Source: Thioclava sp. JE_KL1
GTDB taxonomy: Bacteria; Pseudomonadota; Alphaproteobacteria; Rhodobacterales; Rhodobacteraceae
Direction of reading: 5' to 3'
DNA length: 64,000 nt
Assembly (NCBI RefSeq): GCF_009296265.1
Contig: NZ_WBJS01000003.1
Coordinates: 186,001 to 250,000, forward strand
The notes under the pieces are model-generated. The model was not told where the DNA came from. It saw nothing but the letters and a program-made list of their open reading frames with translations, and searched no databases. The position numbers were made by a program, and so were the translations under genes. This document shows positions 16,806 through 25,773 of this stretch, piece by piece. Within the stretch, counting starts at the first letter, position 1. Each line of letters starts with the position of its first letter.

Positions 16806-17693
16806 CTACTGTTTGCGTGCGAATTTCCGTGTAACCTCAAGGAAGTGCATCACCTGCGGCGCGCGATTGTCGAGCCGCGCATGCACGGTCAGGCCGGTCC
16901 CCGGATTATAGCCCTTATAGGGCCGGAAGATCACGCCGGGGCGCTGCGTGCGCGACACCGATTGCGGAACCACCGCGATCCCCACGCCCACCGACACGAG
17001 GCTGATCGCGGACTGGAAATCCTGCGCCAGATCAACTGCCTTCGGCTTGAACCCTTCCCGGGCACAGATATCCAGCACGACATCGGCATAGCTGGGCCGG
17101 GGCTTGCGCGGATAGAGCACGAAGGTCTTATCGGCGAGATCGGCGAAATGGATCTCGGCGCGGGTGCCGAGGTCGGAATTGTCGGGCAGCGCGAGGATCA
17201 ACGGCTCGGTGCAGAGCGGCTCGCGGCGGAATTCCTCGTCATCGAGGATCGGGCGCGCCACCGCGATGTCGATCTCGCGGCTGACCAGCGCGGTGTGCAG
17301 TTCGGCATTGTTCATCGCCGAGAGCTGCAGTTCGACCTCCGGATAGAAGGATCGATAGGATTTGATCAGCGTCGGCAGCACCCCATGCGAGGCCGATCCG
17401 ACAAAGGCGATCCGCAGCCGCCCGCCCGCGCCCGAGCCCACCATCTTCGTCTCGCGATAGGCCGCATCCAGCCGTTCGAGCAATTGCCGCGCGTGATCCT
17501 GCAGCACCTCGCCCGCCTGGGTCAGCCGGATCTGGCTGCGCGAGCGATCGAAGAGCTGCACCTCCAGCTCGGCCTCCAGCGCCGCGATCTGGCGCGACAG
17601 CGGCGGCTGCGCGATATCGAGCCGGTTCGCCGCGCGTCCGAAATGCAATTCCTCGGCCACCGCGAGGAAATATTTGAGCCGCTTGAAGTCCAT
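16806..17693 (-). CDS. LysR-family regulator, CatR/BenM-like
   Basis: A 295-residue LysR-type regulator. The HTH is in the first 60 residues (RLKYFLAVAEELHFGRAANR, then AQPPLSRQIAALE), and the effector domain contains LYPRKPRPSYAD and VSVGVGIAVVPQS, features I associate with the muconate-responsive CatR/CatM/BenM group. Start chosen at the ATG at 17693 with GGGAGGAGG seven bases upstream. It is convergent with catA-catB-gst and lies downstream of the outer-membrane protein gene of the meta operon. A role with cis,cis-muconate as inducer is inference. Confidence 0.84.
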   Translation of the reverse strand: MDFKRLKYFLAVAEELHFGRAANRLDIAQPPLSRQIAALEAELEVQLFDRSRSQIRLTQAGEVLQDHARQLLERLDAAYRETKMVGSGAGGRLRIAFVGSASHGVLPTLIKSYRSFYPEVELQLSAMNNAELHTALVSREIDIAVARPILDDEEFRREPLCTEPLILALPDNSDLGTRAEIHFADLADKTFVLYPRKPRPSYADVVLDICAREGFKPKAVDLAQDFQSAISLVSVGVGIAVVPQSVSRTQRPGVIFRPYKGYNPGTGLTVHARLDNRAPQVMHFLEVTRKFARKQ

Positions 17694-17808
17694 TCCCACG
17701 CCTCCTCCCGTTGATACCATATAGGTCATAACGGAACCCTCCTCACTATCGCAAAAGGTATTGGATAATGCCGGGCACGAATGAGGGCTCGCGCCCGGCC
17801 GGGGAGGA

Positions 17809-18678
17809 TCAGAAGACCTTCAGGAAGCGCAGCTCCGCGACCACGTCGTTGCGGAACCCGCCATCGCTGTTCACGTCCTTCGCCAGCATCCCCTGCACCT
17901 GGACGGTCGGGGTGACGAAGGTATTGGCATAAAGGCGGACCTGATCGCGCTCGGTGCGCTGGCCGGTATCGGCGCCGCCCACCTTGATCTTGCCGCCACG
18001 CTGCGAGGACAGGCCGAAGGACACGGAGGTCTTCTGGCCGAATTGCTTGCGCAGATAGGCCTGAACCTGCGTGGCGGGGCTGCGCTCGATCTTCTGGCCG
18101 CTCTCCGTGTGGTCCATCGTGACCGCCACATCGGCCATCGCGTCGAAATAGAGCCCCTGCCCGAGCCCCTGAATGAACCCGATCTGCGGCGTCAGCGTCC
18201 ACGTCCCAGAGCCCGCGCTGACCTTCGCCGCGTCATACTGGCCCGTGGGCGCGGTCACGAAGGCGGTCACGCCCAGCGTGGTCCCGGTCTCTGGGTTCGA
18301 CGGCTGTACCGGCCAGACCGAAAAGCCCAGCGTCAGATCGCCCACGCCCGATTTGGTCGGCATGTCCCCACCGCCGATGCGCGCGGTGTCGAAATTCACG
18401 ATCGGCAGCACCGCCTGATAGAGCGCAGGCATCCCGAAGGCTTCGGAATAATGCAGCCCGCGCAGGACCATCACGTTCACCTTGGCCTTGCTGTCGGGCA
18501 CCTTCGTCCCGCCGAGCTCGAACGTATCAGCGCTCTGGTGCTGCAGATAGAGCAGCCCGATATTCGTGCCGGACGGCAGGATGTTGTAATCCCCCGGGGC
18601 CACGTCGATCGCATGGGCCGGCAGTGCGGCAAGCGACATCAGCGCGCTCAAAGCGAGCGCGGCGCGTTTCAGTTTCAT
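17809..18678 (-). CDS. Outer-membrane phenol-degradation protein (MetA/SphA family)
   Basis: A 289-residue protein with a signal peptide (1-23, ending Ala-His-Ala) and alternating beta-strand segments ending in Phe (VAELRFLKVF), the form of outer-membrane barrels. It matches the family of 'meta-pathway phenol degradation' transporter-like proteins, thought to admit hydrophobic aromatic compounds. It is the last gene of the leftward meta operon, separated from the aldolase by 115 bases that hold a hairpin, so its expression may be set separately. Specific substrate unknown. Confidence 0.8.
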   Translation of the reverse strand: MKLKRAALALSALMSLAALPAHAIDVAPGDYNILPSGTNIGLLYLQHQSADTFELGGTKVPDSKAKVNVMVLRGLHYSEAFGMPALYQAVLPIVNFDTARIGGGDMPTKSGVGDLTLGFSVWPVQPSNPETGTTLGVTAFVTAPTGQYDAAKVSAGSGTWTLTPQIGFIQGLGQGLYFDAMADVAVTMDHTESGQKIERSPATQVQAYLRKQFGQKTSVSFGLSSQRGGKIKVGGADTGQRTERDQVRLYANTFVTPTVQVQGMLAKDVNSDGGFRNDVVAELRFLKVF

Positions 18679-18752
18679 GGATTTCCTCCCTTCGCGTTTC
18701 TTTGGTCCGGTCGCTCCGGGCGTCAGGGCTCCTCTTCCCCTGCCCGGTCCGG

Positions 18753-18787
18753 CTTTCCGCGCGCCGTTGGGACCGACGCGCGGAAAG
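18753..18787. other. Hairpin between aldolase and outer-membrane protein genes
   Basis: CTTTCCGCGCG (18753-18763) and CGCGCGGAAAG (18777-18787) form an 11-bp perfect stem just after the aldolase stop. No T-run follows on the minus strand, so partial attenuation or mRNA stabilisation is likelier than complete stop. Confidence 0.6.
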
Positions 18788-18793
18788 GATTTC

Positions 18794-19870
18794 TTAGGCG
18801 CTCTCCTTCAGTAGACCGCGTTCGCGCGCCATGGTCATCGCCGTGTCCTGGATCATGTCTTCCTGACCGCCGATCATCTTCTTGCGGCCCAGTTCCACCA
18901 GGATGTCGCGCGCCGGGATGCCGAAGCGTTCGCCTGCGCGTTTCGCGGGCAGCAGGAAGGTCGAATAGACCCCGGCAAAGCCCAGCGTCAGCGCCTCGCG
19001 GTCGGCGCGCACGACGTGATCCATGAACGGAACCACGACATCCTCGGCTAGATCCATCAGCGCGAAGGTGTCCGAGCCGGTCTCGATCTCCATCCGGTCA
19101 CAGACGGCGGCCAGCACCTCGATCGGCGCATTGCCCGCGCCCGCGCCCAGCCCCGCCAGCGAGGCGTCGATCCGGGTCGCGCCCGCGCCGATCGCGGCGA
19201 TCGAATTCGCGATACCGAGGCCGAGATTGTGGTGACCGTGGAAGCCGATCTCGGTCTCGGGTTTCAGCGCATCGCGCATCATCGAGATCGCATGGGTGAC
19301 CTCATGGGTCAGCATCGCGCCCGCCGAGTCGGTGACATAGACCGTGTTGGCGCCATAGCTCTCCATCAGGAGCGCCTGTTCCGTCAGCCCCTCGGCCGAG
19401 TTCAGATGCGACATCATCAGGAAGCCCGAGGCATCCATCCCGAGCTTGCGCGCGAAGGCGATATGCTGCGGCGAGGTGTCGGCCTCGGTGCAATGGGTCG
19501 CGACATGGACCGAGCGCGCGCCGCACTGATAGGCCTCTTCCAGCTCTTTCATCGTGCCGAGACCGGGGATCAGCAGGACCGAGATCGTGGCCTGCTTCAC
19601 CACCTCGGCCACCGCCGAGATATATTCCGCGTTCGACGCCAACGCGCGGCCATGCTGAATCGAGTTGCCGCCCAGACCCGCGCCATGGGTGACCTGCATA
19701 TAAGGCACGCCCGCCGCGTCGAGACCCTTGGCGATCTTGACCATCATCTCGACCGGGATCTGCTCGCGCTTGGCATGCATGCCGTCGCGCAGAGACATGT
19801 CGTGCAGCTTGACCTTGCGGCCCTCTAGGCCAGATTTCACTTTCTGTTGGATTACGCTCTCTGAGGTCAT
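18794..19870 (-). CDS. dmpG: 4-hydroxy-2-oxovalerate aldolase
   Basis: A 358-residue class II aldolase that splits 4-hydroxy-2-oxovalerate into pyruvate and acetaldehyde. Motifs: [12 protein letters not shown] with catalytic Arg28/Asp29, THGAGLGG, and the metal-binding [22 protein letters not shown] and the C-terminal communication domain follow. Length matches DmpG/BphI. Its ATG overlaps the stop of the acetaldehyde dehydrogenase gene (ATGA), fitting the known bifunctional aldolase-dehydrogenase complex that channels acetaldehyde. Confidence 0.95.
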   Translation of the reverse strand: MTSESVIQQKVKSGLEGRKVKLHDMSLRDGMHAKREQIPVEMMVKIAKGLDAAGVPYMQVTHGAGLGGNSIQHGRALASNAEYISAVAEVVKQATISVLLIPGLGTMKELEEAYQCGARSVHVATHCTEADTSPQHIAFARKLGMDASGFLMMSHLNSAEGLTEQALLMESYGANTVYVTDSAGAMLTHEVTHAISMMRDALKPETEIGFHGHHNLGLGIANSIAAIGAGATRIDASLAGLGAGAGNAPIEVLAAVCDRMEIETGSDTFALMDLAEDVVVPFMDHVVRADREALTLGFAGVYSTFLLPAKRAGERFGIPARDILVELGRKKMIGGQEDMIQDTAMTMARERGLLKESA

Positions 19871-20784
19871 TGTGCCGGCTCCAGTTTCTTGAGTTCCATC
19901 GACCCGTCGAGGATCCGCTCGGCGAACATCTCGGCGGTGCGTGCCGCCGCCGCCGTCATGATGTCGAGATTGCCCGCATAGGTCGGCAGGTAGTCGCCAA
20001 GCCCTGCGACCTCCATGAAGACCGCGACGCGGTTACCGTCGAAATCGGGGCCGTTCACCAGCTTGTAGCCGGGGACGTATTTCTGCACCTGCGCGATCAT
20101 CTCCTTGACCGATCTGGTGATCGCGGCCTCGTCGGGCTCGCCCTCGACCTCGCAATAAATCGTGTTGCGCATGATCATCGGCGGATCGGCGGGATTGATG
20201 ATCGCAAGCGCCTTGCCCTTCTTCGCCCCGCCCACCTTCTCGATCGCGTTCGAGGTGGTGAAGGTGAATTCATCGAGGTTCGCCCGCGTGCCCGGCCCGA
20301 TGGATTTCGAGCTGAGCGAGGCGATGATCTCGGCATATTCGACCGTCTGCACCGCGCCCACGGCCGAGACGATGGGGATAGTCGCCTGACCCGCGCAGGA
20401 GATCATGTTGACGTTCATCGGCGTCGCTTTCGCCAGATCCCCAAGGTTCTCTGGCGGCACACACAAGGGGCCGATCGCGGCGGGCGTCAGGTCCACCATG
20501 AACACGCCCAGCTCGTTGAGCTTGCGCGAGTTCTCGGCATGGACATAGGCCGAGGTCGCGTCGAAAGCGATCTGGATACCGTCTTCTTCGACATGGGGCA
20601 GCAGCCCGTCGACGCCCTCATGGGTGACCTTCAGCCCCTTGTCCCTGGCGCGCTTGAGGCCATCGGAATTGGGGTCGATGCCGACCATCCAGACCGGCTC
20701 CAGCACGTCCGAGCGCAGCAGCTTGAACATCAGATCGGTGCCGATATTGCCCGACCCGATCAGGGCACATTTGATCTTGTTCAT
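19867..20784 (-). CDS. dmpF: Acetaldehyde dehydrogenase (acetylating)
   Basis: A 305-residue NAD-dependent enzyme turning acetaldehyde and CoA into acetyl-CoA, partner of the aldolase. The NAD fold opens with [12 protein letters not shown], the catalytic cysteine is in [12 protein letters not shown] (about 131), and [19 protein letters not shown] is a family hallmark. A CCAAGGAGG ribosome site precedes the ATG at 20784. Third gene of the leftward meta operon. Confidence 0.95.
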   Translation of the reverse strand: MNKIKCALIGSGNIGTDLMFKLLRSDVLEPVWMVGIDPNSDGLKRARDKGLKVTHEGVDGLLPHVEEDGIQIAFDATSAYVHAENSRKLNELGVFMVDLTPAAIGPLCVPPENLGDLAKATPMNVNMISCAGQATIPIVSAVGAVQTVEYAEIIASLSSKSIGPGTRANLDEFTFTTSNAIEKVGGAKKGKALAIINPADPPMIMRNTIYCEVEGEPDEAAITRSVKEMIAQVQKYVPGYKLVNGPDFDGNRVAVFMEVAGLGDYLPTYAGNLDIMTAAAARTAEMFAERILDGSMELKKLEPAQ

Positions 20785-20806
20785 CTTGAACCTCCTTGGC
20801 TCGGGA

Positions 20807-21613
20807 TCACTCGGTGAAACTCACCGTGATCGAGCCCATCTCGTAAAATCTCGCGGTGATGGAATCGCCGGGTTTGACGGCCACGGCGGCGGTGATCGCG
20901 CCAGCCATCACGAAGCTGCCCGCAGGCAGAACCTCGCCCATGTCATCGAGAACGCCGACCAGCATCGCGATCGCCTCGGCGGGATGGCCCAGCACCTCGG
21001 CGCCCGCGCCGATCTGGGCGATCTCGCCGTTATGCTCCAACACGACGCCCACCGTCCGCAGATCGAGCGCATCGGGGCGGATCATCCGCCCGCCCGGCAC
21101 ATAGCGCGCCGAGCTGGAATTGTCGGCCAGCACCGATTCCAGATCGAACTTGAACCCGGTGAAGCGACTGTCGATCACCTCCAGCGCAGGCTGGACGTAA
21201 TCGGTGGCGGCCAGCACGTCGTCGCGCGTGACCTTGCCCGACAGCTCCTTGTTGGTCACAAAGGCGATCTCTGCCTCGACGCGCGGGTGGATCATGTCGC
21301 TGACCGTGATCTTCGAGTTCGCCGGACGCTCCATCGCATCGGTCAGAAAGCCCACGCCGGGGGTCGAGCCCCCCATCTGCGCCATTTTCGGCTTCGAGGT
21401 CAGGCCCGCTTTCCAGCCGATCACCCGCTCGCCTTTCTTCTCCAGATTGCGGCGCAGCGCGGTCTGGACGCGGTAAGCGTCGGCGATGGTCAGATCGGGA
21501 TAATCCTCGGTCAGCTTACGGATCGGGGTCGCGTAGCGCTGCGCGGTCTCGACGCGCTCGGCCATGCGGATGATCGCTTCCTCATCGACGGTTTTCGGTT
21601 GATCGAGGCTCAT
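20807..21613 (-). CDS. dmpH: 2-oxo-3-hexenedioate decarboxylase (4-oxalocrotonate decarboxylase)
   Basis: A 268-residue member of the hydratase/decarboxylase family. Shared motifs are [10 protein letters not shown], the metal-ligand region [10 protein letters not shown], and the [13 protein letters not shown] loop. Of the two homologues in tandem I assign this one as decarboxylase because GWKAGLTS and the overall sequence look closer to DmpH/XylI; the neighbour resembles the hydratase. The ATG at 21613 overlaps the upstream stop (ATGA) and has a GGGAGGG site. Mg-dependent loss of CO2 gives 2-oxopent-4-enoate. Confidence 0.87.
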   Translation of the reverse strand: MSLDQPKTVDEEAIIRMAERVETAQRYATPIRKLTEDYPDLTIADAYRVQTALRRNLEKKGERVIGWKAGLTSKPKMAQMGGSTPGVGFLTDAMERPANSKITVSDMIHPRVEAEIAFVTNKELSGKVTRDDVLAATDYVQPALEVIDSRFTGFKFDLESVLADNSSSARYVPGGRMIRPDALDLRTVGVVLEHNGEIAQIGAGAEVLGHPAEAIAMLVGVLDDMGEVLPAGSFVMAGAITAAVAVKPGDSITARFYEMGSITVSFTE

Positions 21614-22410
21614 ACCATCGCCCTCCCGGCAAAACGCATCTCGCACGAGCCGATGCCCGCGATCTCGCAAGTGAAATGATCGCCATCCGTGACGGCCAGC
21701 AGCGGCGCCTGCGCGCCCGACAGGATGATCTCCCCGGCCTTCAGCGGGATCCCCAGACGGCCCAGAGTGTTAGCCAGCCACGCGACCGCCATCACCGGCG
21801 AGCCCTGCACCGCAGCCCCTGCCCCGGTGGCGACGACTTCGCCGTTCTTCTCGATCACCATGCCCGCAAGGCTCAGGTCCAGATCGCGCGGATCGGCCTT
21901 GGCCTCGCCCAGCACGAACACGCCGCAGGACGCATTGTCCGCCACGGTGTCCTGAATCTTGATCTGCCAATCTTGATACCGGGTATCTACGATCTCGAAA
22001 CAGGGCGTCACGTAGTCTGTGGCGCGGATCACATCCGTCACCGTCACGCCCGGCCCGATCAGGTCTTCCTTCAGGCGGAAGGCCAGCTCGCCTTCGAGGC
22101 GCGGCTGCATCAGTTTCGACAGGTCGATCGTCGCGCCATCCTCGAACAGCATCCGCTTCGTCACCTGCCCGAAATCGGGCTGGTAGACGCCAAGCGCGTC
22201 CTGAATGGCGCGGCTCGTCAGGCCGATCTTCTTGCCGACGACCGCGTCGCCCGCCTCCAGACGCCGCTCCAGCATCCGCAACTGGATGCGATAGGCGTCC
22301 TCGATGTCGCTCTCGGGTTCGAGCGCGCTGATTTTCTGAGTCGGTCGGCCCGAGCGCAGCGCGTCATACAGCGCATCGCCCAAGCTCTCGATCTTGGTGC
22401 TGTCCAGCAT
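21610..22410 (-). CDS. dmpE: 2-oxopent-4-enoate hydratase
   Basis: A 266-residue hydratase adding water to 2-oxopent-4-enoate to give the aldolase substrate. Motifs: VGKKIGLTSRAIQ, the metal-binding MQPRLEGELAF, and VADNASCGVFVLG. It is first in the leftward operon, directly beside the 115-bp palindromic control region, and overlaps the decarboxylase by four bases; hydratase and decarboxylase of this pathway are known to form a complex. GGAGGACAC precedes the ATG. Confidence 0.9.
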   Translation of the reverse strand: MLDSTKIESLGDALYDALRSGRPTQKISALEPESDIEDAYRIQLRMLERRLEAGDAVVGKKIGLTSRAIQDALGVYQPDFGQVTKRMLFEDGATIDLSKLMQPRLEGELAFRLKEDLIGPGVTVTDVIRATDYVTPCFEIVDTRYQDWQIKIQDTVADNASCGVFVLGEAKADPRDLDLSLAGMVIEKNGEVVATGAGAAVQGSPVMAVAWLANTLGRLGIPLKAGEIILSGAQAPLLAVTDGDHFTCEIAGIGSCEMRFAGRAMV

Positions 22411-22494
22411 GTGTCCTCCGTCGCGGCCCTCCGCTGCGTCGGTCTCGTGAAACCGATACGGGCTGCCTCCGGATCAAGGCTAAGACGGTGGCGC

Positions 22495-22609
22495 GATACG
22501 CTCCAATACTTTGACGGGCCGGGCTTGATACGGGTTTTGCATCGCGACCCGATGGAGCATCATGCAAAAACGGTATCGCGTGCGGGATACAAAAGCATTG
22601 GAGCGTATC
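22495..22609. promoter_or_regulatory. 115-bp nested palindrome driving both arms of the meta operon
   Basis: Outer arms GATACGCTCCAATAC (22495-22509) and GCATTGGAGCGTATC (22595-22609) match in 14 of 15 positions; inner arms 22527-22542 and 22562-22577 match in 14 of 16. Both pairs share a centre near 22552. The inner arms read ATAC-N7-GCAT and ATGC-N7-GTAT, each one base from the CatM/BenM-type LysR site ATAC-N7-GTAT. It lies between the hydratase (22410) and dehydrogenase (22660) starts, with TTGACG at 22511 as a possible -35 on the plus strand. Confidence 0.7.
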
Positions 22610-22659
22610 GGCCGGGTTGCCTAGCTTGTCGCCCAAGAGGTGGCTCACGGGAGGACGAT

Positions 22660-24126
22660 ATGACCACGCATAAGCTCTTCATCGACGGCGAATACCGCGC
22701 CGCGCAATCGGGCAAGACCTTCGACAAGATTTCCCCGTCCACCGGCGAGAAGATCGCCGATGTGCATGAGGCGCTGGCCGAGGATGTGAACGACGCGGTT
22801 GAGGCGGCTCAGGCGGCGCTGAAGGGCCCCTGGGGCAAGATGCCGAAGGCGCAACGCTGCGATCTGTTGATGAAGCTCGCCGACGCCATCGACGCACGCA
22901 AGGCCGATTTCATGGAAGCGGAAGTACAGGACACCGGCCACACGCGCGGCTTTGCCGAGAAGGTCGAGATTCCGCGCGGGGCTGCAAATTTCCGGATCTT
23001 CGCGGAGATGCTCAAGAACACGGGCGGCGAGTATTTCCACATGGATACGCCCGACGGCACAGGCGCGGCCAATCTCGAACTGCACCGTCCGAAAGGTGTG
23101 ATCGGGGTGATCTCGCCCTGGAACGCGCCCTTCCTGCTGATGACGTGGAAAGTCGGCCCGGCGCTGGCCTGCGGCAACACCGTCGTCGTGAAGCCCTCCG
23201 AGGAAAGCCCCGCCACCGCGACCCTGCTGGGCGAGGTGATGAACGAGGTGGGCATCCCGAAAGGTGTCTATAACGTGATCCACGGCTTCGGGCCGGAAAG
23301 CGCGGGCGAGTTGCTGACCCAGCATCCGGGCGTCGACGGCATCACATTCACCGGCGAGACCCGCACCGGCGAGGCGATCATGAAACAGGCCGCGGTGGGG
23401 CTGCGCGATGTGTCGTTTGAACTCGGCGGCAAGAACCCCGCCATCGTCTTTGCCGATGCGGATTTGGACAAGGCGATCGAGGTCACGATGCGCTCATGTT
23501 TCGCCAATACCGGGCAGGTCTGTCTGGGCACTGAGCGGATTTACGTCGAACGCCCCGTCTTCGAGGAATTCGTCAGCCGTCTGAAAGCGGGGGCGGAAGG
23601 TCTGATCCAAGGCGGCCCGGATACCGACGGCGCGACCATCGGCCCGCTGATCTCCGCCGAGCATCGTGAGAAGGTGCTGAGCTATTACAAAAAGGCCGCC
23701 GATCTGGGCGCTCAGATCATCACCGGCGGCGGCGTTCCCGACTTCCCCGAAGGCGACTATCGCAACGGGGGTTTCTTCGTCGAGCCCACGATCTGGACCG
23801 GCCTGCCCGAGGACAGCCCCTTCGTGCGCGAAGAAATCTTCGGCCCCTGCTGCCACATCCAGCCCTTCGACAGCGAAGACGAGGTGATCGCGATGGCCAA
23901 TGACACGAATTACGGGCTGTCGGCCACGCTCCTCACCGAGAATCTCAGCCGCGCCCATCGCGTCGGCGGACAGATGGAGGCGGGTCTCGTCTGGGTGAAT
24001 TCGTGGTTCCTGCGCGACCTGCGAACGGCCTTCGGTGGCTCGAAATCCTCCGGGATCGGACGCGAAGGCGGGGTGCATTCGCTCGAATTCTACACCGAGC
24101 GGACGAACCTCTGTATCAAGCTGTGA
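22660..24126 (+). CDS. dmpC: 2-hydroxymuconic semialdehyde dehydrogenase
   Basis: A 488-residue NAD-dependent aldehyde dehydrogenase oxidising the meta-cleavage product to 2-hydroxymuconate. Conserved residues: Asn155 (SPWNAPF), the GETRTG coenzyme loop, Glu254 (FELGGKNP) and nucleophile Cys288 (NTGQVCLG). The family resemblance to DmpC/XylG and the gene context support the substrate. The ATG at 22660 follows GGGAGGACG; the long open frame upstream overlaps the antisense hydratase gene and the palindrome. It is the only visible route for the semialdehyde since no hydrolase gene is present. Confidence 0.92.
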   Translation: MTTHKLFIDGEYRAAQSGKTFDKISPSTGEKIADVHEALAEDVNDAVEAAQAALKGPWGKMPKAQRCDLLMKLADAIDARKADFMEAEVQDTGHTRGFAEKVEIPRGAANFRIFAEMLKNTGGEYFHMDTPDGTGAANLELHRPKGVIGVISPWNAPFLLMTWKVGPALACGNTVVVKPSEESPATATLLGEVMNEVGIPKGVYNVIHGFGPESAGELLTQHPGVDGITFTGETRTGEAIMKQAAVGLRDVSFELGGKNPAIVFADADLDKAIEVTMRSCFANTGQVCLGTERIYVERPVFEEFVSRLKAGAEGLIQGGPDTDGATIGPLISAEHREKVLSYYKKAADLGAQIITGGGVPDFPEGDYRNGGFFVEPTIWTGLPEDSPFVREEIFGPCCHIQPFDSEDEVIAMANDTNYGLSATLLTENLSRAHRVGGQMEAGLVWVNSWFLRDLRTAFGGSKSSGIGREGGVHSLEFYTERTNLCIKL

Positions 24127-24140
24127 GCGCCAGCCTCGCG

Positions 24141-24312
24141 AGCCGCGCCCGGTGCGCGCCGCAGGCGCAGGGCGCGCGCCGGCCCGTCCCCACGGGCTGG
24201 CGCCTTGCCATCCGCGCGCGTGGCTCGAGCGATGGGCGAAGCCGCACGGATAAAGCGCATCCGCTGATATGTCAGAATGCGCCACCCCACGGGCCGCCGC
24301 GCGCCCTGCTTG
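24141..24312 (+). repeat. ~172-bp GC-rich intergenic repeat, copy 1
   Basis: Begins 15 bases after the dehydrogenase stop. The first 63 bases match the reverse complement of the copy at 27953-28124 in 58 positions, and the last 33 bases match in 30; the middle is less alike but shares GCGTGGCT and CGGATAA. Within the element GCAGGGCGCGC near the start pairs with GCGCGCCCTGC at the end, so it can fold into one long hairpin. Confidence 0.85.
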
Positions 24313-24358
24313 CCCCCTTCGCGATTGTGCCTCACTCTGAGCGCCGGAGAGGACACCC

Positions 24359-25246
24359 ATGAACCTGCGTCAGCTTCGCTATTTCATCGCCGTGGCCGAG
24401 GAACTGCATTTCGGTCGCGCGGCCGAGCGGCTTCATGTCTCTCAGCCGCCGATCACCCGCCAGATTCAGGCGCTGGAGGAACAGCTCGGCGCGCAGCTTT
24501 TCAACCGCACGCCGCGCGGTGTCGAACTGACGCAGGCGGGGGCGCTGTTTCTCGATGAGGCGCGCAACATCGCGGCGCTGCTCGATCAGGCGGCGGACCG
24601 GGTGCATCGGGCGTCCGAGGGCGGGCTTGGCCGGATCGACATCGCGATCTTCGGCACCGCGATCCTCAGCTTCATCCCGCGCATCATCCTCGAATTCAAA
24701 CGCCGCTACCCGGATGTGAAAGTGGTGATGCATGCGCTCGACAAGCTGGCGCAGATCGAGGGGCTGCAGAACCGCTCGATCGATCTGGGCTTCAACCGGA
24801 TGCTGACGCCGGTGCCGGGGCTGGCGATCGAGGAGCTGGCCTCGGAGCCGCTCTACATCGTCGTGCCCGATCCGGGGCCTTTCGCGGATCGCGAGAGCGT
24901 CGCGCTGTCGGAACTGGCGCGCGAACCGATGATGCTGTTTCCCGCGAGCCGCGCGCAGGGCTTCGTCGAGAAGGTCACGGGGCTTTGCCACGAGGCAGGG
25001 TTCGCGCCCAATGTCGCGCAGGTCGTGGGCGACGGCTTTACCGCGATGGCGCTGGTAGCGGCGGGCTTCGGCGTCTCGGTCGTCCCGCAATCGATCACCT
25101 CGGTCATCATGGAAGGCGTGAAATGCCTGCCTATCAGCGATGTGAGCGAGACCGCGCGGGTCGATATCTCCTGCATCTCGCGAGAGGGTGACACGTCCCC
25201 GATCGTCGCGAACTTCCTCGAAGTCGCACGCAGTTTAAGTCAATAG
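24359..25246 (+). CDS. LysR-family regulator of the meta-cleavage region
   Basis: A 295-residue LysR-type protein: HTH in the first 60 residues (LRYFIAVAEELHFGRAAERL; SQPPITRQIQALEEQLG), then a substrate-binding domain with FGTAILSFIPRI and AAGFGVSVVPQSI. It lies between the dehydrogenase gene and the tautomerase/dioxygenase pair, all on the plus strand, and is a second LysR candidate for binding the ATAC-N7-GTAT-type sites. Effector unknown; a hydroxymuconate or aromatic compound is plausible. Confidence 0.83.
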   Translation: MNLRQLRYFIAVAEELHFGRAAERLHVSQPPITRQIQALEEQLGAQLFNRTPRGVELTQAGALFLDEARNIAALLDQAADRVHRASEGGLGRIDIAIFGTAILSFIPRIILEFKRRYPDVKVVMHALDKLAQIEGLQNRSIDLGFNRMLTPVPGLAIEELASEPLYIVVPDPGPFADRESVALSELAREPMMLFPASRAQGFVEKVTGLCHEAGFAPNVAQVVGDGFTAMALVAAGFGVSVVPQSITSVIMEGVKCLPISDVSETARVDISCISREGDTSPIVANFLEVARSLSQ

Positions 25247-25351
25247 TTTCCGCTACCTGCAAGACGTTCCTCATGTTGCAGACTGGACGCAGTCCGGGTG
25301 CTGCATCATGCCATATATCGGGTTTCCCCACATTCAGCGCGATGCGCCTTC

Positions 25352-25389
25352 GGTATCGAAACCCGGACTAAATGGTATTTGATCGTATC
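25352..25389. promoter_or_regulatory. Three GTAT half-sites upstream of the tautomerase gene
   Basis: GGTATC (25352-25357 region), GGTATT (25374-25379) and CGTATC (25384-25389) lie 90-130 bp before the tautomerase start. They repeat the half-sites found in the other catechol-gene control regions, though without a perfect dyad here. Confidence 0.4.
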
Positions 25390-25480
25390 GCCGTTTCTGC
25401 CCCAATCTCGATCCACGGACACGCCGAGGAGGCCCCGACACGCGGGGAATGAGGGCGCGTCCCGAGACAGAGGAGCAGTC

Positions 25481-25738
25481 ATGCCGGTAATCCAGATCAA
25501 CCTTATGGAAGGCCGCACCGAGGCGCAGAAAGAAGCGCTGATGCGCGAGGTCACGCGCGCGGCGGTCGACACGCTGGGCGTCAAGCCGCAGGCCGTTCGG
25601 ATCATGCTCAACGAGCTGCGCTCGGGCCATTACGCGGTCGCGGGCGAGCCGAAATATGTCGAAGCGAGCGAGCAACCCGCCGCTGCCTCGAACGGCGCAG
25701 CCCCGACCAACGGCCACGAGAAGGCCCCCGCAAACTGA
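25481..25738 (+). CDS. dmpI: 4-oxalocrotonate tautomerase with C-terminal extension
   Basis: An 85-residue tautomerase. After Met removal the catalytic Pro1 is exposed ([13 protein letters not shown]), with Arg11 and the later [13 protein letters not shown] segment carrying Arg39 as in 4-OT. It ketonises 2-hydroxymuconate. The usual family length is about 62; here some 20 further residues, rich in Ala, Pro, Asn and Gly, extend the C-terminus. The ATG at 25481 follows AGAGGAGCA; the long frame before it is not conserved-looking. The catechol 2,3-dioxygenase gene follows 35 bases on. Confidence 0.9.
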   Translation: MPVIQINLMEGRTEAQKEALMREVTRAAVDTLGVKPQAVRIMLNELRSGHYAVAGEPKYVEASEQPAAASNGAAPTNGHEKAPAN

Positions 25739-25773
25739 CCGCATTCACCTTATCGAGCTTTAGGGAGGACACC

